From assembly GCA_003427395.1 (NCBI GenBank), contig BFEA01000084.1:1777612-1828666 (forward strand): a stretch of 51,055 nt of DNA. The letters run 5' to 3'. Every line of letters starts with the position of its first letter. Within the stretch, counting starts at the first letter, position 1. This DNA is from Chara braunii (Eukaryota > Streptophyta > Charophyceae > Charales > Characeae). The translations under genes were made by a program, and so were the position numbers. This document shows positions 20,032 to 29,042 of this stretch, piece after piece. Below the pieces are notes generated by a model, which was given only the letters and a program-made list of their open reading frames with translations, ran no database searches and was not told the origin of the DNA.

Positions 20032-21855
20032 ATGGGGTGGCTGGTCCGGGTCCCACCGCCTCCGACCAAAAAGAAAACGCAAGCGGACGACAAGTTTTTC
20101 GTGGTCGTGAAGGAGCCAGACATGTTCTGTTGGCAGTGTCTCGCCGACATGACCGATGTCGGGAAACTGTCGATCCTCGACGACATTCTTGCACTAAGGG
20201 GAGTGTTCGTGCAATCCACGGGCGGGCATCTGAAGCCTCAGTATAAAGCAGGAATTAAAGACATGGTCGCGACGAGGAAAGTGGACCGTGTGATGCTCCG
20301 TATGTTCCACTACATCTTGTTCCTTGAAACGGAGGAGGACGAACGTGTTTGGCGCCACGGGAGCCTTTTTTTTCGGACCGAGGGGAAGCTTCTGGAGGCA
20401 CATCAAATGGCCCGACCTGAACCGGGTGACCAGCCTTATTCCTTCCCTTTCCCGCCTTCCCAAGCTCACAGTCATGTCACTGCGATCCGTGAGGTTGTGC
20501 GACATTACGTGTGCAACCTGTACGTCCTCGATTTGTGTCATCCCACAATCCTCACAGACTGGCGAGAAGATGATTTCGCTAACTTGCAAGGCGTTCTCCA
20601 AACACTTTCGCCAACGCACTGGGCAATTGTGTTTTTTTTCCCCTCTCGTTGGGAGCTCAGTTTCTTGAAAGGCATGGCCAGGCTTAGCGTCCATCACGTC
20701 AGGACAGGGAAGTGGGTGCGCAATGCACAAAAGCAGGCCACTGTCTGGGAAGGCAATGTGCTGGTTGAGGAGTGTGACCGCCTGTACGTGATTTTTCATG
20801 GTGAAAAGTTGGAAGACAACACATTCGCAGTCTACCCGACAAAGGCTTCCCGTGCTCATGGTCCAAGTCCGGCCAAACACACGGTGGCGGCCTGCTCGAA
20901 AGTTTTGTGTTCGTCGGACCCATCAGGACAGGCTGTGGCGTGTTTCGACGACGAAGAGGAAAGGTTCTCTCGTAGCATGTGGGAGGACTGCGGCGTGACA
21001 AGTTCTCAAGGACCTGCTTACGGGGAGATGGAGCGGAACCCGTCCCGTCTACTTGGTCTACTCGAAAACTTTTGCAAAGCTGGGCAAACTGTTTTTTTCT
21101 TTGGGAAGGCGCATGCGTCTGTCGTGTGGGAACACCTCCGCACCGGTTGGAACATCGTCGCGTTGGAGAAGGAGGCGAAGATGATCGATTACCTTCACGA
21201 GTTCATGAAGACTCGCGTTGCAGACACTCGCAATGCTTGCGAGTTTGTCCACACCACCGGCGAACAAAATTGGGATCCCAAATGTGACATGTATTGGAAA
21301 ATGCCGAGGAACAAAAGGACGGAGGTTTGGGACTTCCTTTTCCAACCCGGACAAACTGGTCCGACCGACCTCGAATACAGTCGACAAGGAAACCTGGTGT
21401 TCGGTGTGCTCAATGGGTACCATGATGCACCCAGGGAGTCTGTCTCGCATTTCCTGAGAAGGTTGGAGCACGTTTACTTCACGCTGGCCGAACCGCTCAC
21501 CCTCAAAAACTACAAGTCACAGTTTGACGAGAAGGACCCTTTCGACGCTGAAGACATGGAGGAGTTGAGTGACTCCGAAACCTTCGATTTCGAGTCCATG
21601 CCACTTCCTCGGGTGGTTGGAAAGGTTGGTGATGAAGAGGAAGGTGGCGCTCGGAGATATAGCACGTCCCTTGCCGGTTTGAAGCGTGTGTTTCGGGGCG
21701 AACCAGTCGACGACCAATCGTCTGATGACGGGGAGGAAGACAGAGACTATGATCACGAAGCTTGTGACAGGCTCCCTGAGGACCACGACACCTGGCAGAG
21801 TGACAGACTCTACTTCTTCGGCAAGCATCACCGGTTCACGGCGGAGGATGTCTAA
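20032..21855 (+). pseudogene. Giant frame, part 3: divergent beta-class DNA methyltransferase-like domain
   Basis: The longest intact piece, 607 codons. Its order resembles beta-class N6A/N4C DNA methyltransferases. VCNLYVLDLCHPTILTDW (residues about 161-178) sits where motif IV (DPPY) is expected and is followed by LQTLSPTHWAIVFFFPSRWE and a target-recognition-like stretch. NPSRLLGLLENFCKAGQTVF (about 336-355) and GWNIVALEKE (about 372-381) match the motif X / motif I / motif II order, with the FxGxG loop replaced by FFFGKAHAS. Both catalytic motifs are therefore degenerate, and the protein may bind DNA or SAM without methylating. The last 100 residues are acidic (DEEEGG, DDGEEDRDYD). It follows a ParB-like domain; ParB-methyltransferase fusions are known from phages. 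The neighbouring stops (20005, 21853) are single and in frame. Confidence 0.45.
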
Positions 21856-23872
21856 GGACACAACGTTGTCTGGCACCCGAGGATATTCCAACCTGCTGTG
21901 AGGAATGGAATGTGGGTCATGGCAATGAAGGAGGCCGATGGCAAGTGGAGTGGACTGAAGAGACTGGGAGCGGGTGCATTTAAGAGAACGACGAGAACTG
22001 CTTTGGTAGAGCATTTGAGTTTTATGAACCCCGAGAGGAACGATCCGGACGTCGCTGCGTACGCAGAACAAAAGCTAAATGAGTTGTACGCCAACAACAT
22101 GTTGGAGTTTCGAGCGCTTTTCTACACACTCAAAACGGCACCGTCTTGTGGCATTGACTGGCGCATGCCGCAACCTCCGTCGGGCGGTCAGCATCCGGGA
22201 GGGGGTGGAGGAGGAGACGAAGGAGACGGCGGAGGTGGCGGAGGAGACGGCTCACAGTTTGTCGGAAAGGGGACGGGCGAGACATCGTCGGTAGAGAAGG
22301 CGTCCGGCGGAAAGGGGTCAGGCGAAAAGGACTCAGGCGGAAAGGGGTCGGGCGGGAAGGGGTCGGGCGGAAAGCGTAGAACGTCCGGGAGTCCCGAGTA
22401 TATGGAAACTGACCCTCACTGCGTAGGGAGTCGAGATTCCGACATGCGAGACGAGGCCACCCTCACTTCTGATCAAGTGCGAGTAGATTCGCACTTGTCT
22501 GCGAGGACTTTGTTTCCCGTTGCCGAGGAGAGTCCATCCCGCCGTGCGCAGCAGAGGTCTCCTGTATTCAACACCTTGCTCCTGAAAGAGGGCGCGTCTT
22601 CGTTTTGCCTGGAGGGTGAGATGCCTGCATTGCGAAGGAGCGAAGGTGCGACCTTCGGCTCCCTCGGCTCGGGCGACCGCCACAAACTCCGAATACATTC
22701 GGATTTGCTGACGTCGCCCTCCGCCATAAGTGCTCCTCACGCAACAGTTCCGCGGGGCCAAGAAAATGTCACGTCCTTCCCCCCGCATCTTCAGTTGGAC
22801 ACAGGGTTGCCCTACTCGCCTCTGTTCTCATGTGTTGAGACTCGACACTGGCGGTCTCGCGATGTGCTGGAGGGGCCCGCTGCAGGAGTGTTGGAGACTG
22901 GGGGTAGCGAGCACGAACGTCACACTCTTGGGGAAGAGGAGCGCTCTTCGGGAACGCGTGCTGTACATCGGGAAGAGGAGACTCAACGCTGGCAGTCTCG
23001 CAAAGTGTTGGAGACCGGGGGTAGCGAGTGTGAACGTCATGCTTCGAAGGGTGCGTCCGTGGACACTGACAGCGAGAGTGCATGAGCTCCGGGGGAAACA
23101 CATGCTCTACAGCGGGATGAGGAGACTCGACACGGGCCGGCTCGTGAAGACGTGAAGTGGCTCCACGCACGAGCGCTGGTGATCGAGACGTCCGAAGAGG
23201 TTCTGCACAGTCGTTCGATAGTGGCCACGACGCGAGAGGGTGTTGTGACGGAAGGTCAGTGAACGTCCGTGCAAGCTCCCGTTCTTGGCAACGATGAAGA
23301 CGGAGAGGAACCCACAGTGGAAGCTCGGGTTCATGGCGATGAGAAAGGCAGAGAACCCGTGGTGGAAGGCGGTGAGGTGACTGTCGACATCCGGACGGAT
23401 CCACAGCGGAAAGATGGTGATTGTTTGCTCACTCGTTACGGTGAAGAACAGGGTGGTCGACCGTCTGCCCTAAGCACCACTCGGGGAATGGTGCTTCATG
23501 AAGCCAGAGAGTTGGGTGACGACTCGGCAGCCACCGAGCTGGTTAGCGACTCAAACATGGCCGAGATGCAAAACATCGAATCCTCCGTGGAAGGCGGTGA
23601 GGTGGCCGTCAACATCAAGATGGATCCACTGCGGAAAGATCAGGATTCTCCGTCCACCCGTTGCGGTGCCGAACAGGGTGATCGAGCATCTGTCCTCAGT
23701 ACCGGTCGGGAAATGGTGCTTCATGAAGCCATCGACTTCCCAAGCGACTCAGCTGCCACTGAGCTGGTTAGCGACACAGCCGTGGCCGAGGTCCAGAACC
23801 TCGAATCGTTCGTGGACGTTGGCGCAGTGGCGCGACAGGAGGGCGAGTTCCCTCAAAGGGCTCCCGAGCACG
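21856..23872 (+). pseudogene. Giant frame, part 4: repeat-rich disordered linker
   Basis: The same frame 1 continues after TAA 21853-21855 (GHNVVWHPRIFQPAVRNGMW, KRLGAGAFKRTTRTALVEHL) to a last ordered segment (EQKLNELYANNMLEFRALFY). Gly-rich GGGGGDEGDGGGGGGDGS and repeated GKGSGGKGSG tracts follow, and then low-complexity sequence. Two TGA codons (23083-23085, 23260-23262) interrupt. Two ~76-residue repeats begin VEGGEVTVDI and VEGGEVAVNI and share GMVLHEAREL/EMVLHEAIDF and DSAATELVSD. A perfect dispersed palindrome (22475-22496) is translated as QVRVDSHL, and a decayed one near 22688 as KLRIHSDL. The linker joins the methyltransferase-like part to the protease and may hold cleavage sites; that is inference. 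Confidence 0.5.
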
Positions 23873-24014
23873 GTAAGATTTGTGAACAGGACCACTCACA
23901 TATCTGTCACTAGCCAGCTTTGTGTTCGTCCAAATTGATCTCATGGGCTAATGTACCTATTACCACTTGTTAAGAAAAGTTTGTGGGATGTGGGTTGTTT
24001 TCTATGTTCTACAG
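23873..24014 (+). other. Spliceosomal intron (142 nt)
   Basis: Donor 'cacg|gtaagatttg' at 23873 and acceptor 'tttctatgttctacag' ending at 24014. Removing it joins frame 1 to frame 2 at a split glycine codon (phase 1) and fuses the linker to the protease exon, bypassing the stop at 23911. Signal quality and frame restoration together make it convincing. Confidence 0.75.
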
Positions 24015-25177
24015 GTGTGAGGTTATTAATGTCCCTGCCCATGAAGCCTTTAAAAGCCGTGCGCGAGAAACGTCTTTCAGGGAGGTCATTGGCCGCTTCA
24101 CGGAAGAAGTCGTCAAGTGTAGGGTTGTTTAAAAGGTTGCAGATGCCTCGCCTTTCCCAGAGAGCTGGCAGGGCTCTGAAGGCTTGTGGAATAGATAAGG
24201 AGGAAGGTCTGCGGAAACATTTGGCTGCGTCTATTGAGAGCGTTACTGCTTTGTCTGATGGGTCTTATGACGATGGCAAACGGGGTGTCTTGAAAGACCC
24301 GTGTCCTAAATACATCGTGAATGACACATTCAACAGTCGGGGATACAACTTTTCTGGGAAAATGGCAGACAGTTCTAAGCCATTCCGCCCCGGGGTTTAT
24401 GCTCACTCCTCACACTTGTTCGTGGGTGTTTGTGCAGCTGGGGCTACATCATGTATTCGCGTTCCCTTGCCTACTGAGGAGTTTAGCGCTACGGACTTCA
24501 GAATGCTGCAGATTGTTCGCGGAGATTTCAGCAACAACCACGAGGTGGTTTCCTCGGTTCGCATAGGTCCCAGTTCGATTCCGCTGATAAGAAAAAGTCT
24601 TCAAACTCTTATCTAGGGGGGATGGCTTTCCGACGAGGTGGTGGAGTCATACTTGGCCTTGCTTGCCAACGCTGCGTTCCCTAGCGAGGCCTCTCTTTAC
24701 ATTTTCAGTCCTTTTTTCTTTACCAAGCTCGTCGGTGGCGAATATCGACATGAAAGGGTTGCGAAATGGACAAAAGATGTGGATATTTTCTCGTACGGCA
24801 TGGTCTTGACTCCTGTCCATAAAAATCGAGTGCATTGGACCCTCTTATGTGTCCGAGAACAAGGGCTGGAGTACTACGACTCCCTACTGCAAGATGATGG
24901 CGGTTTTTCTTCCTATGTGCTTGCGAACTTCACGGAATACCTCCGTGACGAAGCGGTTTGTCGATATGGTCAACAAGCCAAACTGGATCTCACGGCGCCC
25001 AAGGTGGTTGCTCATGGTGTCGCTCAACAGTCGGACGGGTCGAGCTGCGCTGTTTTCATGCTCGCCTTCCCTTCTTTTCTTGCACGCGGCTATCCGCCAC
25101 CATTTCCGATAGCCCAAAGTGACATTACAAACATCAGGCTGAGGATTGCGGTGGACATACTTGAAGGCTCTGAATAA
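24015..25177 (+). pseudogene. Giant frame, part 5: Ulp1/C48 cysteine protease
   Basis: After the intron comes a basic region (KPLKAVREKRLSGRSLAA, RKKSSSVGLFKRLQ) and a segment of unknown role, then a Ulp1-type (C48) protease. The opening motif GGWLSDEVVESYLALL directly follows TAG at 24614-24616. The triad reads as His in NRVHWTLLCV, Asp in LEYYDSLLQ and Cys in QQSDGSSCAVFML, with the oxyanion Gln six residues before the Cys. Numbered from 24638 these are His66, Asp81, Gln131 and Cys137. All catalytic residues are present; only the in-frame TAG breaks the domain at its N-terminal edge. Ulp1-like proteases in large DNA transposons are thought to process element polyproteins or remove SUMO; which applies here is unknown. 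The frame ends at 25177 with TAA. Confidence 0.7.
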
Positions 25178-26194
25178 TACCCCTGTTGTTAAAATACACG
25201 TAGTTTTTTTTCCAAAGGTCATAAGCAGAAGTGCGAATCTATTCCCACCTGATCTAGCAGTCAGCCGGTTCGAGCTGTGCTGTTGTTTTGATGAGGTACC
25301 GGATTGGAGTGGACGTTTTGGTCAAGTACACGCGTAGGTGTCGATGTGAATATCCCAGTCTCGTGTTGTAGCAATTTTTTAAGGGTTCTTCATTTCGTGG
25401 AACCTGTCATCTTTATTCGTAGGACTTTCCGCAGCGTCGTGCTGCCTTTGTTTGTTTTCGGGTTGTTCTCATTGCTTGTCGCGCAACATTTGCTAGAGGG
25501 TAGCAGCGGACGCTTACGTGAAGTAGAAGCTTAGATGTCGATGTAAATATCCCAGCCACGTGGTGCAGTTCCTTTTAAGTAGACGCTTACATATCGGATG
25601 TGAATATCCCAACTTTGTGCTCCTTTTGTTTATTTTCGGGTTGTTCTCCTTATGTCCTCTCAGACCACGGCAGCATCGTGCTGCGTTTGTTCGTTTCGAG
25701 GTGGTGCTCCTCTGTTACTCATGTGAAACATGTCGACGATTTATTCTTGGTCGCCAAATTGTTTCATGCTTATCTCTTTCGTTCGCGAGACTTTGTGGTG
25801 TGAAAGCCCCTCTCCCCCGCCCCACCCCGACCACCCAGCTTTCATATGTTTTGGCTCGCCCTTCTTCCGCGTGTGCCGCCCCGTTTTACGGTTCACCCCC
25901 TCTGCTTGTCTCCATTGAATATTGTCTGTTGGTTCCTTATGACTGTTGCAAACTTATTTTCCATTCGGAAACCAATTGTCGCCAGAAGGTATGTATGCTT
26001 GAAGTTGTTTTACGGATTCAGCGGTGCACTAAATGATTACCAATTTTGTTATCCCCGGAATACATCTCGTGATCTCCACGGAATACTGGCTATTGTTTCC
26101 GTATGAAAAGTGCGAATATATTCGGACTTTGGATGCTGTACATTTGTGATTGAACTGTTGGTTCCATATGAGAAATGAGAACATATTCGCACTT
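25178..26194. other. 3' flank of the giant gene with short direct repeats
   Basis: 'tgtcgatgtgaatatcccag' or close variants occur near 25337, 25533 and 25590, and 'tttgttttcgggttgttctc' near 25449 and 25628. Decayed palindromes lie at about 25231, 26106 and 26175. I see no credible gene; frames are short and Ser/Phe/Cys-rich. Confidence 0.5.
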
Positions 26195-28010
26195 TGGCTC
26201 CATGTACTTTGTGATTTTTGGAAATCCTCCGTGCACTTTGCAATGTGGGATTGTATGATATTTTGCGTTCAATGATTTTTTTAAACGTCTTTGCGTGCTT
26301 TGCAATTTGCCCTTGAATGAATTTTCTGCATTGAATGGTTTCTGGAAACTGTTCGTGTGCTGTGAGACTTCACCTTTGGAAAAACAGTAGGCAACTTGAG
26401 ATATTTTCACCTCGTTGTTTGCGATGTCTCTGTGTGCTTTGCAATTTCACTTGAGATGTTTTCATCTTGATGTTTGCGATGACAAGAGATACTTGTATGA
26501 ATGGATATGAATCTTCTACACAGAAAGATTTGATGGCGTTTTCAACCTGTAATATACAAATGACAAGCCAATGTCCATATTAAATCGTCCCGCTGATGGA
26601 CTGCGCAACTGCTTCTCCATCAAAGTGCGAGTTCAATCGCACTTCTGCTGTGAGCCATGAGCAATTCCCTCTAACTTTGCTTCACGTCAAGGAGGGGATC
26701 GAACGCACCGCCAGTAAGCACCTGCACATCACGAAACAAGAGCACGTCCCCATTGGAACATCGTCGGGTTCTTGCGATGTCGACTCCCACATGATGACTA
26801 CACTTAACAGCAGTAGGATGACCGCTCCGCCTCTCCGATGTGGGTCTAACGGTGGATTGCGTCAAATCTGCTCTCATAGATCCGCGCCCGGGATGGGGGA
26901 CGGGATCCGACCACAGTTTGCTTGTAAGGCATCATATGATGTGTCGATATAACCGACATCCAGAAATGCTTGGTGAGTATCTACTGCTACGCTAATAAGT
27001 TCCAAACACGGCAGCAAAGTCCCCTAAGAGTGTTCTTTGCCGGGTCCTCACCTCATCGACTCTCAAGATGACTACAGCCAACAGCGGTAGGATGGCAGGT
27101 CCGCCTATCCAATGTGGATCTCACGGTGGAGTGTGAAACTCTGCTCTCAAAGATCCACACCGGGTAGAAGGTCCTGCAAGCAGTCACTGCTTGCTTGTAA
27201 GATATCTTATGATGTGTCGATATGACCGACATCCAGAACTGCTTAGTGAGCATCTAGTGCTACGCCAATATGTTCCAAACATGACAGCAAAGTCCCCTCA
27301 CAGTGTTCTTTGTCGGATCCTCACCTCGTCGACTCCCTCAAGATGACTACAGCTAACAACGGTAGGATGGCAGGTCCACCTATCCGATGTGGATCTCACG
27401 GTGGAGTGCGAAACTCTGCTCTCAAAGATCCACACCGGGTAGAAGGTCTTGCAACCAGCCGCTGCTTGCTTGTAAGGCATCTTATGATTTGTCGATATAA
27501 CCGACACCTAGAACTGCTTGGTGAGCATCTAGTGCTACGCCAATAAGTTCCAAAAACACGGCAGCAAAGTCCACTGAGAGTTTTCTTTGCCGGGTCCTTA
27601 CCTCATCGACTCCCTCAAGATGACTACAACTAAGAGCAGTAGGATGGCAGGTCCACCTATCCGACGTGGATCTCACGGTGGAGTGCGAAACTCTGCTCTC
27701 AAAGATCCATACCGGGTAGAAGGTCCTGTAAGCAGTCGCTGCTTGCTTGTAAGGCATCTTATGATGTGTCGATATAACAGACATCCAGAACTGCTTCGCG
27801 AGCATCTAGTGGTACGCCAATATGTTCTGAACACGACCGCAAGGTCCCCTAAGAATGCTTTTAGCACTGGAGTCGTCTAACCGCCGACTGTTTGGCACTT
27901 CGTGTAGGTTGACACTTCTGGAAGGTGGTCAGTCACCAAACAGATCACGACCTGACATCAACCTTGATAACTGCGAATTGACTCGCTGTTCAACTAGAGT
28001 CTCTCTCTCT
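26195..28010 (-). repeat. Right terminal inverted repeat
   Basis: The inverted counterpart of 3950-5290. Inward to outward on the plus strand: 'ggctccatgtactttgtgat', 'gacaagccaatgtccatatt', a perfect palindrome at 26623-26644, 'tcacgaaacaagagcacgtc', four subterminal units, 'ccgccgactgtttggcac', a decayed palindrome near 27970, and 'gttcaactagagtctctc'. It is longer than the left TIR mainly because of two extra subterminal units. Confidence 0.8.
26760..27860 (-). repeat. Subterminal repeat array, four ~275-bp units
   Basis: Unit marks 'aagtcccctaagagtgttct' or variants lie at about 27017, 27291, 27566 and 27843, spaced 274-277 bp. Each unit contains 'gatgactacagc', 'ccgatgtggatctcacggtg' and 'gatgtgtcgatataaccgac'. 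On the minus strand each unit has an open frame with TFYPVWIFESR and CHPTA; because 275 is not a multiple of three, these are probably incidental. Confidence 0.8.
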
Positions 28011-28052
28011 ATCTATCCATCTATCTATCTATCTATCTATCTATCTCTCCCT

Positions 28053-28118
<66 letters not shown>

Positions 28119-28310
28119 NNNNNNNNNNNNNNNNNNNNNNNNNNNNNNNNNNNNNNNNNNNNNNNNNNNNNNNNNNNNNNNNNNNNNNNNNNNNNNNNNN
28201 NNNNNNNNNNNNNNNNNNNNNNNNNNNNNNNNNNNNNNNNNNNNNNNNNNNNNNNNNNNNNNNNNNNNNNNTCTATCTATCTATCTATCTATCTATCTCC
28301 CCCGTCCCCC
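28003..28310. repeat. CT/TCTA microsatellites with assembly gap
   Basis: CT repeats, then (ATCT)n, CCCT and CT runs enter an N gap at 28119-28271 and emerge as (TCTA)n. This is the outer flank of the right TIR and prevents reading the exact element end. Confidence 0.9.
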
Positions 28311-28329
28311 CCTGTGTTTCTGCCTTTGC

Positions 28330-28815
28330 TCGCCACTGTCCCTAAGAACCCGCCGTTAGAATCTCACATAATGTCTGATGCCCGAAACTTTTTGCTAAAA
28401 TGGGTTGACAATGGGTGTGTCATGGGTGATCGAATCCAGTTGCAATCTCATATAATGTGGTCCGGCTAGCGAACCGGCACATGGACCTGCGAAGGGGGGG
28501 GGGCTGAAGTACGTATTCCGCCCACTGCGAACATAGTATTAAAAATAAAACGTATACACACACACACGAAACAACAGAAAACAACATAACAACAACGGCC
28601 TCCACTCGCCACCATCCCGAAGAACCCGTCATTGCAATCTCATATAATGTCTGATGCCCGAACCTTTTTGCCAAAAAGGGTCGACAACGGGTATGCCATG
28701 GGTGATCGAATCAAGTTGCAATCTCATATAATGCGGTCTGGCTGGCGAACCGGCACACAGGGGGGGGGGGGGGGGGGGGGGGGGTTGAAGTACGTATCCC
28801 GCTCACTACGAACTA
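28330..28815. repeat. ~270-bp tandem duplication
   Basis: 'aatgtctgatgcccgaa', 'catgggtgatcgaatc', 'ttgcaatctcatataatg' and 'gaaccggcacac' recur in order at about 28330-28540 and 28605-28815, about 87 percent identical by eye. No gene. Confidence 0.75.
28760..28784 (+). repeat. Run of 25 G
   Basis: A 25-base poly-G tract within the second copy of the tandem duplication; the first copy has a shorter run at about 28494-28502. A quadruplex is possible and the length may be imprecise in assembly. Confidence 0.9.
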
Positions 28816-28921
28816 TGCAGTGCCCATAATCAAGCGCACAATTTGCATGTTGATGGGCCCAGAGCATTCGAACAAACCTGGAGTATTTTCTGAGTTGTCG
28901 AGCGAAGGCCGGTCCAAAAGG

Positions 28922-28992
28922 CTACCGTGAAGATAGCCTACAAGGGAGAACTTTGAATACCGTTGGTGTGCTAGGGTGGTTGGGGTTGGGTG

Positions 28993-29042
<50 letters not shown>

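Larger units (their letters stand above)
3950..28010. mobile_element. ~24-kb giant DNA element bounded by long TIRs
   Basis: The ends are inverted copies of each other. Outermost 'gactctagttgaac' (about 3953-3966) returns inverted at about 27989-28002, 'gtgccaaacagtcggcgg' (4103-4120) returns at about 27880-27900, and 'gctaaaagcattcttagggg' (about 4136-4155) returns at about 27845-27866. Homology then continues inward through subterminal repeats, a palindrome, 'tggcttgtcatt' and 'acaaagtacatggagcc'. Enclosed are minus-strand genes (6.3-12.6 kb) and a plus-strand giant frame (17.9-25.2 kb), including a Ulp1 protease and a DUF7869-type protein. Ulp1-type proteases occur in several large transposon groups (KDZ, Polinton, some Mutator-like elements); the overall combination matches none that I know. 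Target-site duplication was not identified. All coding frames are broken, so this copy is probably non-autonomous today. The span and inverted repeats are direct observation; the transposon reading is inference. Confidence 0.75.

Noticed and set aside
161-25177. Alternative genetic code explaining the in-frame stops
   Set aside because: TAA, TAG and TGA are all affected, and the LINE frames in the same window end normally; decay fits better.
27298-27805. Protein encoded by the subterminal units (TFYPVWIFESR)
   Set aside because: Units of ~275 bp shift frame from copy to copy, and the left-end units do not keep it open; more likely incidental.
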